Translations under genes and position numbers: made by a program
Assembly: GCA_018110855.1 (NCBI GenBank)
Contig: JAGBFZ010000222.1
Coordinates: 1-11,675 of the forward strand
Direction of reading: 5' to 3'
Source: Oscillospiraceae bacterium
GTDB taxonomy: Bacteria; Bacillota; Clostridia; Oscillospirales; Ruminococcaceae
DNA: 11,675 nt
Part shown: positions 1 through 6,952 of the stretch, piece by piece
How the letters are laid out: the number at the start of each line of letters is the position of its first letter
Position numbering within the stretch: position 1 is the first letter of the stretch
The notes under the pieces: model-generated
Told to the model about the DNA's origin: nothing
The model's input: the letters and a program-made list of their open reading frames with translations, nothing else
Database searches by the model: none

Positions 1-1
1 G

Positions 2-637
2 ATCGCTTATTATGCGGAAAGAAATATGCATGATGAGGTGAAAAGAATTTCTCTGAAAGCGCTCAATTTTATTATGATGCTGTCGATTCCTTCAGCAGTT
101 GGACTTATGATGCTGAGCCGTCCGATTATCCTTTTATTCAGCGGGGAGACCTTTGCAGAGGCTGATATAACTTCAAAGATCATGTCGCTGAGGAATCTTT
201 TGGTGCCTATAAATACATTCATCGTTTCTCACTTTTTTATCCCAATGAAAAAGGAGAAATACAATATCATTTCCACAGGTGCGGCGGCTGTGCTTGATTT
301 TTCTCTGAATCTGTTCCTTATTCCCATGTTTATGCAGAATGGCGCTGCTGCGGCAACGGTTTCGGCTGAGCTTATTGAATTTCTGATAAATCTGTATTTC
401 TTTTCAAAATTTATTTCTCTGAAGCTTGTGTTCAGAGAGCTGTGGAAGTATGTTATTGCTGCGGCATTAATTGTACCCGTTTGTCTGCTGCTTTCTCTTT
501 TGGAGATGAGCATGATCGTTTATATGCTGCTGTCGGTGGTTTTGTCTGTGATAGTTTATTTCGGCGTGCTTATTGCACTTAAAAGCTCCTTTGTGGCTGA
601 GGGAGCAGATATTCTGAAAGCTAAGCTGAAAAAATGA
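2..637 (+). CDS. Polysaccharide/lipid-linked oligosaccharide flippase (Wzx/MurJ-like), C-terminal part
   Basis: This is the 3' end of a gene that enters from the left edge; the frame is open from base 2, ahead of the first ATG at 26, so the ATG is not the start. The visible 211 residues hold about five to six hydrophobic segments separated by short basic loops. Features typical of the polysaccharide-transport/MOP flippase superfamily are seen: an IAYYAER-type opening after the preceding helix, a PSAVGLMMLSRPII helix, a LFSGETF loop, a cytoplasmic FIPMKKEKYN stretch, and an LNLFLIPMF helix followed by GAAAATVSAE. A full protein would be about 480 residues, so roughly the N-terminal 55-60% is missing. 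The family moves undecaprenyl-linked sugars across the inner membrane for capsule, exopolysaccharide or wall synthesis. The substrate cannot be told. It ends in TGA, 7 bp before the stop of the convergent mntP gene. Confidence 0.85.
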   Translation: MAYYAERNMHDEVKRISLKALNFIMMLSIPSAVGLMMLSRPIILLFSGETFAEADITSKIMSLRNLLVPINTFIVSHFFIPMKKEKYNIISTGAAAVLDFSLNLFLIPMFMQNGAAAATVSAELIEFLINLYFFSKFISLKLVFRELWKYVIAAALIVPVCLLLSLLEMSMIVYMLLSVVLSVIVYFGVLIALKSSFVAEGADILKAKLKK

Positions 638-644
638 TCAGCGT

Positions 645-1202
645 TTATCCGAAAAGATGCTCAGCGAGTATCTTTATTCCCAGCAGAAGCAGGATAACGC
701 CGCCTGCTATCTCCGCTTTTGACTTGTATTTTGTGCCGAAAACAGAGCCGATCTTCACTCCTGCAGCAGATATCACAAAGGTGCAGACTCCGATGAAGAG
801 CACTGCGGCAAATATATTTACTTCCAAAAATGCAAAGGTCACGCCCACCGCAAGAGCGTCGATTGCGGTTGCAATGGCAAGCACTATCATTGTTTTCGGG
901 GCAAAGGAAGGGTCTGCTCCCTCTTCGTCAGAGGATAATGCCTCCTTTATCATGTTGAAGCCGATTATTCCCAGCAGGATAAAGGCTATCCAGTGGTCAA
1001 AGGATGTGATATAGCCCTTGAAATTCACTCCGAGAAGATATCCTATCCCGGGCATGAGAGCCTGAAATCCCCCGAACCATGCTCCGCAGATAAGAGAGTA
1101 TCTGAATTTGTACGAAGGAGTGGCAAGTCCCTTGCAGACAGACACTGCAAACGCGTCCATCGAAAGCCCCACGGCGATGAGAAATAAGGTGAGCATATCC
1201 AT
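645..1202 (-). CDS. mntP: Manganese efflux pump MntP
   Basis: The product exports Mn(II) across the cytoplasmic membrane and protects against manganese excess. From the chosen ATG it is 185 residues, close to the 188 of E. coli MntP, with six hydrophobic segments. The family's two related half-repeats are visible: an N-terminal [16 protein letters not shown] and a central [15 protein letters not shown], each with the membrane Asp needed for transport. The frame is open further upstream to 1283, but that extension would run into the riboswitch terminator. The start at 1202 is preceded by AGGAAAGGA at 10 nt spacing. The nearby ATG at 1196 is too far from that site. The gene has its own promoter and a manganese riboswitch leader, so expression should rise with Mn(II). 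It is convergent with the flippase gene. Identification rests on motifs, size and the riboswitch together. Confidence 0.95.
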   Translation of the reverse strand: MDMLTLFLIAVGLSMDAFAVSVCKGLATPSYKFRYSLICGAWFGGFQALMPGIGYLLGVNFKGYITSFDHWIAFILLGIIGFNMIKEALSSDEEGADPSFAPKTMIVLAIATAIDALAVGVTFAFLEVNIFAAVLFIGVCTFVISAAGVKIGSVFGTKYKSKAEIAGGVILLLLGIKILAEHLFG

Positions 1203-1250
1203 AGCTTGAAAGTCCTTTCCTGTTTGTAAATGTATATGTCCGCAGAAAAA

Positions 1251-1309
1251 TAAAAAGACTCGCATACAGACAAAGCCGATCAATTCGGCTGTATCTGTAT
1301 GTGAGTCTT
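1251..1309 (-). terminator. Intrinsic terminator, expression platform of the mntP riboswitch
   Basis: On the minus strand a long hairpin is formed by AAGACTC-CATACAGA-AGCCGA and its complement TCGGCT-TCTGTATG-GAGTCTT. It is interrupted only by one A/C mismatch and a small internal loop, has a five-base loop, and is followed directly by TTTTTA. It lies between the aptamer and the mntP start, so it must be read through for mntP expression. Inference from the family: Mn(II) binding to the aptamer disfavours this hairpin and lets transcription continue. Confidence 0.88.
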
Positions 1310-1316
1310 ATCAATT

Positions 1317-1400
1317 AAGGCAAACCGGACCGCATTGACGGTCGGTATGTCGATTTGCCGCTTTATGATGTGCATAAAGCAGATTACTCCCCCACGGAAA
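1317..1400 (-). ncRNA. yybP-ykoY manganese riboswitch aptamer
   Basis: The minus-strand leader contains the hallmark L1 sequence GGGGAGTA (1385-1392). A first hairpin follows, GCTTTATG paired with CATAAAGC. A second long arm follows that: GGCAAA pairs with TTTGCC, around an internal loop with CGACATA and an inner CCGACCG/CGGTCCGG helix. This two-legged layout, with the conserved L1 and an L3 of CGACATA type held side by side, is that of the yybP-ykoY class, which binds Mn(II) at the L1-L3 contact. The placement just downstream of a promoter and upstream of mntP and a terminator fits the class exactly. The P1 closing stem is only weakly visible (CAAT near 1402-1405 with ATTG near 1312-1315), so the outer boundaries are approximate. 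Confidence 0.9.
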
Positions 1401-1412
1401 TATTGTAAGGTT

Positions 1413-1441
1413 ATTTTAACATATTTTTTCTTTGCTGTCAA
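1413..1441 (-). promoter_or_regulatory. Sigma-A promoter of mntP
   Basis: Minus strand: -35 TTGACA (1436-1441), exactly 17 bp, then -10 TAAAAT (1413-1418). Transcription should start near 1406, right at the 5' edge of the riboswitch aptamer. That gives a leader of about 200 nt before the mntP ATG. Confidence 0.9.
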
Positions 1442-1479
1442 GGCTTTTTGGAAAAAATCAGCTGCAAATTGCAAATACA

Positions 1480-1504
1480 CAGCAGAGCTTCTCTCTTTCT
1501 GCTG
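1480..1504. repeat. Short inverted repeat between mntP promoter and upstream terminator
   Basis: CAGCAGA (1480-1486) and TCTGCTG (1498-1504) are perfect 7-bp arms with an 11-bp loop that itself contains AGAG/CTCT. It lies about 40 bp upstream of the mntP -35 box. No T-run follows on either strand, so it is not a clear terminator. It could be an extra hairpin of the upstream transcript or chance. Confidence 0.35.
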
Positions 1505-1520
1505 CATAACATATAAAACG

Positions 1521-1550
1521 TGCTCTCCCGGAATAAGCTCCGAGAGAGCA
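1521..1550 (-). terminator. Terminator of the large exported protein gene
   Basis: A hairpin with arms TGCTCTC-CGGA and TCCG-GAGAGCA, one mismatch and a six-base loop. It lies 48 bp after the stop codon of the 1147-residue protein gene. On the minus strand it is followed by CGTTTTAT, a modest T-run; on the plus strand by TATTTTTATT, a better one. No plus-strand gene ends here, so it most likely serves the minus-strand gene. It would also shield the gene from plus-strand transcripts. Confidence 0.7.
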
Positions 1551-1597
1551 TATTTTTATTAACGGTTTACTTCGTTTTGAAAAGCATTGCTGAATGA

Positions 1598-4500
1598 TCA
1601 GTTTTCAACAACAAGCGTGTAGTTCCTGCCGTTATTGACAGTGAGCTTGAATCTGCCGTTTTTATCGAGCTTGCCTGACTTCACAGCATTTTCAGTGCTC
1701 TTTCTGCCTGTGTAAAGGGTGAACTTTTCGCCTGCATGATCTGTGCCCAGATCAATGATGATAACGCCCTTATTTTTGGTGCTGTTTACCTTGATAAGGT
1801 TCATCTCGCTGTCATAGGAGTAAACATAGGAATGATCCCACGCATTTGCCATAAGTCCGAAGGTCTCATTCTGAACGATCTTTACATAAACCTTGGAATC
1901 GGGCATTTTAAAGCTGCCGCTTTCGGCAGTTCTTGCGATCTGTTTGCCGTTTGCATCGGTAACGATAATATCATAGCCCAGGATCGTCTTTACATTTACT
2001 GTCTCGCCCGCAGCGGCAGAGAGCTTATCAGCAGTAACATTGCCGCTTGTTATAACAGGGTAATATACAACAGGAGCAGGTTCGGGCGCATTTACAGTAT
2101 CCTTGTAAGCAATTGCATAGCTTGAGAATTTATCTGTCATAAAGCTTGCATTTCCTGTTGCAGGGTCAAATGTGCAGTCAAGGGTATCCGCAGCTCCTTC
2201 ATGAACACGGATAATGAAGAATTCCCTTGTAACGTTCTTATCTGTGTTGATAAGATCCTCGGGCATTGCAAATGAAATTTTGATTGGTTCGTTTGTTGAG
2301 GTTACAGCCGTCTGCGATGTGCCTATCTGCTTGAAGAGATTGACATCAAGGTGTATTACAACGGTAGCATTGCCCTCAACAGCAGCAGCTGCAGACTCGA
2401 TGAGATCCTTATCGGCAGCAGGAACATTAGCGGTATTGTCCTTGATTACGAGAATTACATCAACGTTTTCGCCGTTTTCAACTGCCGTAAGCTCTTCGGA
2501 GGTGAGACCTACCTTCTCAACGATATCCTGCTTTGTAAGCTCGGTGTTGCCGTGGCAGGCATTTGAATCGGGGTCTGTTTTGTTGTTAATGTCGCCTGTG
2601 TCGATGTCGTCACTGTCGGGAACGTATTTTACAGTGTCTGTCTGAACATATCCGCAGACTGTGCAGGCTCTTTCCTTTGTGCCGTCTGCCGTAGGAGCCG
2701 CAAGCTGAGTTATTTTCCAATCTCCGTAGGTGTGTGCATTCTTTTCGGAAATCTCTCCGCAGCCGTTGAGACAGTCATGCCAATGATCATCGCTGTCCTT
2801 TGACCAATCAGCCGAGAACTGATGTCCGTTTGCGGAAATTGATGTGTCGGTTATCTCAGCCTTGCCCTCGCTGTCGGAGAAGAGCTTTCCGCAGACTGTG
2901 CAGGTCCAGAATTCAATATTTCCGCCGCCTGTGCAGGTCGCTTCTGTTCTCTCGGTCTTAACAAGGCTGTGTCCCTTTGCAGGAACGACCTCCTGCTCCA
3001 CAATATCCTCGCTGCAAACGGAGCAATGGCTTCCCTCTGTGAGACCTGTTTCTGTGCAGGTAGGCTCAACAGCAGGATCTGTTACCTCTGTGTGACCTGT
3101 TTTAGCGATAACAATATCCTCTGATGTTATTTCCTCTGCACCCTCGCTGTCGGAGAAAAGCTTTTCGCATACTGTGCAGGTATAAAATTCCTTCTTGCCG
3201 TCCTCGGTGCATGAAGGCTCAACCTTGTCAGTCTTTTCGAGGGTGTGTCCCGAAGCGTCGATCGCTTCAAATTCGTAATAACCGCATACTGTGCAGATGT
3301 GCTTTTTTCTGCCCTCTGTCACACAATCGGGTTCGGTCACAGTTTTCCACTCGCCGAATGTATGAGTACCCACAGAAATTCTCACGCCGTCAACAGTTTT
3401 CCAATGCTCTGTGCTGTCAAATTCATAGGTCTTTACTATAGTAACGGTGTAAGAACCGTATTTAGGGTAACAGCCGGTTTTTTCTGCGCAGTAATAAACG
3501 GTATATACTCCATCGTCTGTAAATACGGGGACCTCGGATGTAAATTCCTCATCAAGAGATGTGGAATATGTAACAGTTACATCGGGATCATCGCATTTTA
3601 CTTCTATGCTCTGAGCCTCGCCTGTGAAAACAAGGTCATCAGCGCTTATATCAATTTCATCTTCGGTCACCATATTCTTAACAACGATCTTTACGCCTTC
3701 GGAAATGGGAGAAGCGGGAGATGAATCCGTAGCGGGAGTTCTTGTCTGAATGGTATATTCCTTGCCCTCGGTAAGGTTATCAAAAACAATGTTTCCGTTA
3801 TCATCGGGAGTTACCCATGTTCTGCCGCCGTCAATGGTGTATTCGGTGTTCGGCTGGGAGGGTAAGGTGATCGACTTATCTGTTGTTACCACATCGGAAG
3901 GGTTTATGATATCTTCAACAGTTCCTTTGGGAACATTGGGGTCCTCGGGAGCATCGGGACGGTCTGCAACATCTATTGTGATAGGGTCGCTGTCCTCTGT
4001 GTCCTCTCCGTCACCCTTTTTTACAAGTGATGAGCTTTTGCCTATCATAGTGTAAGGGTCTCCGTTGTCGTCTGTTCCCGTCATAGGAATAGTACCCTCG
4101 GGAGTGGAGGTGATGGGGTGAGTTTTCTCAGTTCCGTCACTCTCGGTAATGGTAAGCTCATATTTGCTGTTCGGCTCAAGGTCGGTAAGCTGTTCGTTCT
4201 TGTAGTCGGTGGTTGCGCTGAGCATTTCCTTGATAAGCGCTTTAAGCTCCTCGGCAGAGCCGATACCAACATAGGCGGACAGACTTACAGTCTCGCCGGG
4301 AGCGGCTGTGCGGTCTTTCCAGGAAACTGTCGCTCCGCTGTCCTTTCCGGTCAGGTTATTGGCAGGTACGGACGAAAACATATTACTATCAACATACCTA
4401 TAATATCCATACCAGAAATCGGACGCATTTGCTCCTTTGGCTCCGTTCATTATCAGGCCGAAGCCTGCATAAATTCCTTCAGAATTCATGTCAGCCGGTT

Positions 4501-5041
4501 TGGTAGACTCCATTAGGAAGCCTGTTTCCTGTCCGTCCTTGGTTTTATCAAGTTTAGTTATGGGAGCATAATCATCGCTTCCTATCTGAACGTCCGAACC
4601 GATAGCGAAGTCAAAATTTATTTCCGAATCGGTTTTGTTTGTAACGTTGTAAACAAGCTGTATAAGCTTTCCGTCGCTTACAAATACAGGCTCGAACTTA
4701 ACGGTCAGACCGCGTGTTTCAGATTCGCCCTTTACATTTACGTTTGTGTATTGGGTTTCTCCAACACGCAGAACGCTTCTGAATCCGCCGTTATAATATG
4801 TTACCTGTTTCCATTTACTGTTAAAAACGCCATGCAGATCGACGCTGTTATTGGAAACGAATTTATATGACATAATTCCGTTGCTGTCAGTTGTATAGCC
4901 GCTCTCAGCTTCAAGCGCACTCGCTTCGATAACATAAGGATTTTCAGAGCCCCAATCTAAAGGGGCATAGGAGATCAGCGAAAACGCCATTGCCGCCGCC
5001 GAAACGCCTGCCAGCACCCTCTTTAGCCTTGATTTTTTCAT
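1598..5041 (-). CDS. Large exported multi-domain protein with cysteine-rich (CxxC) repeats
   Basis: A 1147-residue protein of unknown function, exported by a signal peptide (basic KKSRLKR, then a hydrophobic core to about residue 27). Residues about 48-262 form a beta-rich domain I do not recognise. Residues about 285-310 and 395-455 look like Fn3/Ig-like strands. Residues 465-537 resemble Ig-like modules of Firmicute surface proteins. Residues 559-803 hold cysteine repeats of the form C-T-E-x-G, about 10 residues, then C-x-V-C, with five CxVC pairs and one diverged CLNGC. Residues 828-982 are a conserved-looking alpha/beta region, and 985-1147 contain two short beta domains. No LPxTG, dockerin, SLH or catalytic motif was seen, so it may be secreted or held non-covalently. 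The start is supported by AAAGGAGG at 5053-5060, 11 nt from the ATG. It has its own promoter with an unusual direct-repeat operator and a terminator after it. Confidence 0.88.
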   Translation of the reverse strand: MKKSRLKRVLAGVSAAAMAFSLISYAPLDWGSENPYVIEASALEAESGYTTDSNGIMSYKFVSNNSVDLHGVFNSKWKQVTYYNGGFRSVLRVGETQYTNVNVKGESETRGLTVKFEPVFVSDGKLIQLVYNVTNKTDSEINFDFAIGSDVQIGSDDYAPITKLDKTKDGQETGFLMESTKPADMNSEGIYAGFGLIMNGAKGANASDFWYGYYRYVDSNMFSSVPANNLTGKDSGATVSWKDRTAAPGETVSLSAYVGIGSAEELKALIKEMLSATTDYKNEQLTDLEPNSKYELTITESDGTEKTHPITSTPEGTIPMTGTDDNGDPYTMIGKSSSLVKKGDGEDTEDSDPITIDVADRPDAPEDPNVPKGTVEDIINPSDVVTTDKSITLPSQPNTEYTIDGGRTWVTPDDNGNIVFDNLTEGKEYTIQTRTPATDSSPASPISEGVKIVVKNMVTEDEIDISADDLVFTGEAQSIEVKCDDPDVTVTYSTSLDEEFTSEVPVFTDDGVYTVYYCAEKTGCYPKYGSYTVTIVKTYEFDSTEHWKTVDGVRISVGTHTFGEWKTVTEPDCVTEGRKKHICTVCGYYEFEAIDASGHTLEKTDKVEPSCTEDGKKEFYTCTVCEKLFSDSEGAEEITSEDIVIAKTGHTEVTDPAVEPTCTETGLTEGSHCSVCSEDIVEQEVVPAKGHSLVKTERTEATCTGGGNIEFWTCTVCGKLFSDSEGKAEITDTSISANGHQFSADWSKDSDDHWHDCLNGCGEISEKNAHTYGDWKITQLAAPTADGTKERACTVCGYVQTDTVKYVPDSDDIDTGDINNKTDPDSNACHGNTELTKQDIVEKVGLTSEELTAVENGENVDVILVIKDNTANVPAADKDLIESAAAAVEGNATVVIHLDVNLFKQIGTSQTAVTSTNEPIKISFAMPEDLINTDKNVTREFFIIRVHEGAADTLDCTFDPATGNASFMTDKFSSYAIAYKDTVNAPEPAPVVYYPVITSGNVTADKLSAAAGETVNVKTILGYDIIVTDANGKQIARTAESGSFKMPDSKVYVKIVQNETFGLMANAWDHSYVYSYDSEMNLIKVNSTKNKGVIIIDLGTDHAGEKFTLYTGRKSTENAVKSGKLDKNGRFKLTVNNGRNYTLVVEN
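2865..2905 (-). repeat. Copy 1 of an internal near-identical repeat in the exported protein gene
   Basis: This 41-bp stretch encodes the CTVCGKLFSDSEG region (about residues 713-726). It is nearly identical to 3141-3181, displaced by 276 bp (92 codons), with only about three or four base differences. Neighbouring parts of the repeat units differ much more, which suggests recent duplication or gene conversion of the core. Confidence 0.8.
3141..3181 (-). repeat. Copy 2 of the internal repeat in the exported protein gene
   Basis: Partner of the repeat at 2865-2905, encoding CTVCEKLFSDSEG (about residues 621-634). The 92-codon period includes two CxVC units per step, so the array seems to have grown by doubling a two-unit block. 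Confidence 0.8.
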
Positions 5042-5099
5042 TAGAAAAAATACCTCCTTTATATTTATCGGAATAAATCACGATATTTATACAAATAGT

Positions 5100-5136
5100 A
5101 TTGTAACACACTAAAGGAGCCAAAAGGGAGCCATAA
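5100..5136 (-). promoter_or_regulatory. Promoter of the exported protein gene with 11-bp direct-repeat operator
   Basis: Minus strand: heptamers TTATGGC (5130-5136) and TTTTGGC (5119-5125) start 11 bp apart. They are followed by 13 bp and a -10 box TACAAT (5100-5105). No TTGACA-like -35 box sits at the right distance; the repeat occupies that place. As 11-mers the two units match at 9 of 11 positions. The same element with identical spacing lies before the diguanylate cyclase gene. This is the layout of a promoter that needs an activator bound in tandem at the -35 region. The 5' UTR would be about 50 nt. Confidence 0.75.
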
Positions 5137-5160
5137 TTGTCAGAAAAAGAAAAAAATTGC

Positions 5161-5204
5161 AAAAAAATTCAGCGGTATTGCTGACAAAAGCTGCAATGCC
5201 GCCG
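5161..5204 (-). terminator. Terminator of the diguanylate cyclase gene
   Basis: Minus strand, directly after the cyclase stop codon: arms CGGCGGCATTGC and GCAATACCGCTG pair with a single C/A mismatch and an 11-base loop. They are followed by AATTTTTTT. It separates the cyclase from the exported protein gene downstream, so the latter depends on its own promoter. Confidence 0.88.
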
Positions 5205-5216
5205 TATTATTTATTT

Positions 5217-6866
5217 TTACTCTTTTAAAGATTGCTTTGCATTTTCGTTATAGGATTTCATTTCAGCCTTGATTTTGTACATCTCCTCGTCCGCCCGTCT
5301 GAATACGGCTTCGAAGCTGCCGTCCGAGCTTTGGTCATAGACAGCCGTGCCTATGGCTGCGGAAACAGGAACGGAGCACTTATGAGCCTCAAGGGTAACG
5401 GTATATTTTTCCGAAAGCCTGCGAAACTCTTCAGCGTTCGTGTTTTTCATAAGCACAGCGAACTCGTCACCCCCTATGCGGTAGGTGTTTTCACGTCCGA
5501 ATACCTCCGAAGCGGTATTTGCGGCAGCATTGATAAGCTCGTTGCCTTTCTCGTGACCGAGAGTATCGTTGATATGCTTCAGACCGTTTACATCAATTAC
5601 CGCAACGGCAAAATCGGCTGTTCCCTTTTCAATATCGGTTCTCAGTGCCGCTGTATCCCTCAGATAAGCGGTGTTGTTGTTTATGCCCGTAAGGCTGTCG
5701 GTATATGCAAGGCTGTTTATATAGTCCATCTGAGCTTTGAGGCGGTCTGCGGTCTCGCTGAAGCTCTCTGCAAGAGTTCCTATCTCGTCCTTTGTATCGG
5801 CGGTTATGGAAACGTCAAAGTCCCCCTCAGCAAATTTCTTCGCTGCAGCGTCAAGCTCCTTCAGAGGGCGTATCATCTTCTTTACTATGCCTGAGCTGAT
5901 AATTATAAATATAAGTGATATAATGCAGCTGCACAGCAAAATATTGGATATAAGGATGTTTTTGCTTCTGTCTATCTCCGAAGCAGGAGCTGCCACCGCA
6001 AGGTACATTCCGTTGTCAAGGGGACGCAGAGCCGTCTGCATTTTATTTCCGTCAATTTCGTAGTCATAGACCCTTTCGGAATCAAGAACAGGGACTTCTT
6101 CTGCGGAATATGCCGTAAGAGAGGTTTTGTACGAAGAAGGGCGGCTGATTTTGCTGTGTACAACGTTCAGGTCGCTGTCGGTAAGATAGCCGTAACCCGT
6201 TTCGTACAGCAAAATACTGTCGGTAAACTGCGTAAGATAGCTGAAATCAATGTCCATGCCTGCGACCCCGACAGCTATACCGTCCTTATAAATGGGTGAG
6301 ACATAGGATATCATGTAAACATCTATATTTTTATTGTAATAAGGCTGGAGCCACACCGCTTTTTCTGCCTGCAAAGGGATATAATACCAGCCAACGTGTT
6401 CAACATCATCGGGGCTGTAAAGCAGCAGATCGGTAAGCTCATTTGCTTCAAAAGCGCTGCTCTGCGGATTTCTCACCATAAAAAAGCCTTGATTATCCCC
6501 CGTTATTTCGGGGTCAAATCTTACATAATATGTAACCGCACCCTCTGTTTTTTCCGCTGCGGTCATACCGAGAGCCCTCAGTTCGTCCAGATAGCTCCTG
6601 AGATAATCACGGTCGGAAGCCAATTTTTCTGTGCTTTCTAAGTTATCCGCCGCATACTGTGTCACAATATCCACCGACTGCTCTATACGTCCGAGAGTGC
6701 TGTTAAGCTCCTGCGCCTTTTCGCTGCAAAGCAGGTTCATTATCTTTGCAGAATCGCTGTCCACTGTTATTTCAGAGATAAAAATACCTATTCCGCCGAT
6801 TATTGCGGAAGAAACGACAATACACGTTAAAATCAAGAAAAATATTTTTGTCTGAATAGACCTCAT
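5217..6866 (-). CDS. Membrane diguanylate cyclase (dCache-HAMP-GGDEF)
   Basis: Makes cyclic di-GMP from two GTP in response to an extracellular signal. In 549 residues: TM1 about 8-32; an outside dCache-type sensor about 37-300 (W-LQPYYN, SYVSPIYKDG, GVAGMDID); TM2 about 303-327; HAMP about 326-380 (P-LKELDAAA, DEIGTLAESF); and a GGDEF domain about 384-535. The active site is intact: YTDSLTGI, DVNGLKHIND and GGDEF at 465-469. Two departures are visible. The inhibitory-site RxxD is absent (FGRE is found there), and the guanine-contact Asp of GHxxGD is Asn (GHEKGN, residue 442). The frame opens at a GTG at 6875, but the ATG at 6866 is better: GAGG stands 8 nt before it and the GTG overlaps that site. 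The gene has its own direct-repeat promoter shared in design with the exported protein gene, and follows the two-component genes, from which read-through is possible. Confidence 0.93.
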   Translation of the reverse strand: MRSIQTKIFFLILTCIVVSSAIIGGIGIFISEITVDSDSAKIMNLLCSEKAQELNSTLGRIEQSVDIVTQYAADNLESTEKLASDRDYLRSYLDELRALGMTAAEKTEGAVTYYVRFDPEITGDNQGFFMVRNPQSSAFEANELTDLLLYSPDDVEHVGWYYIPLQAEKAVWLQPYYNKNIDVYMISYVSPIYKDGIAVGVAGMDIDFSYLTQFTDSILLYETGYGYLTDSDLNVVHSKISRPSSYKTSLTAYSAEEVPVLDSERVYDYEIDGNKMQTALRPLDNGMYLAVAAPASEIDRSKNILISNILLCSCIISLIFIIISSGIVKKMIRPLKELDAAAKKFAEGDFDVSITADTKDEIGTLAESFSETADRLKAQMDYINSLAYTDSLTGINNNTAYLRDTAALRTDIEKGTADFAVAVIDVNGLKHINDTLGHEKGNELINAAANTASEVFGRENTYRIGGDEFAVLMKNTNAEEFRRLSEKYTVTLEAHKCSVPVSAAIGTAVYDQSSDGSFEAVFRRADEEMYKIKAEMKSYNENAKQSLKE

Positions 6867-6891
6867 AAAAGCCACCTCTGTTATAATAATG

Positions 6892-6928
6892 ATTATAACG
6901 TCTTATAAGCGCCAAAAGAGTGCCACAA
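6892..6928 (-). promoter_or_regulatory. Promoter of the diguanylate cyclase gene with 11-bp direct-repeat operator
   Basis: Minus strand: heptamers TTGTGGC (6922-6928) and TTTTGGC (6911-6917), 11 bp apart, then 13 bp, then -10 TATAAT (6892-6897). Spacing is identical to the element before the exported protein gene, and 26 of 37 positions match over the whole span. No normal -35 box is present. Transcription should start near 6885, leaving only about 19 nt before the ATG. Confidence 0.78.
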
Positions 6929-6948
6929 AATGCAGAATATGCGCTTAT
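6905..6948. repeat. Inverted repeat enclosing the operator of the cyclase promoter
   Basis: ATAAGCGC (6905-6912) and GCGCTTAT (6941-6948) are perfect 8-bp arms 28 bp apart. They enclose most of the two direct-repeat heptamers and reach to 5 bp short of the response regulator stop codon. No T-run follows on the minus strand, so it is a poor terminator. It has no counterpart at the exported protein promoter. Confidence 0.5.
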
Positions 6949-6952
6949 GATG

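Noticed and set aside
625..650. Possible hairpin GCTGA...TCAGC at the flippase/mntP junction as a shared terminator
   Set aside because: The stem is only five pairs, the T/A-run lies inside the loop and no T-run follows.
1203..1283. Upstream extension of mntP to an ATG at 1283
   Set aside because: It would translate the riboswitch terminator and add 27 residues not seen in the family; the ATG at 1202 has a good ribosome site.
2865..3181. Repeats as a CRISPR array or mobile element
   Set aside because: Only two near-identical copies, in frame inside a coding repeat region, with no regular spacers, terminal inverted repeats or transposase.
3245..3724. Plus-strand open frames opposite the exported protein gene
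   Set aside because: No start signals or family features; the opposite strand has a continuous, well-started coding frame with clear repeats.
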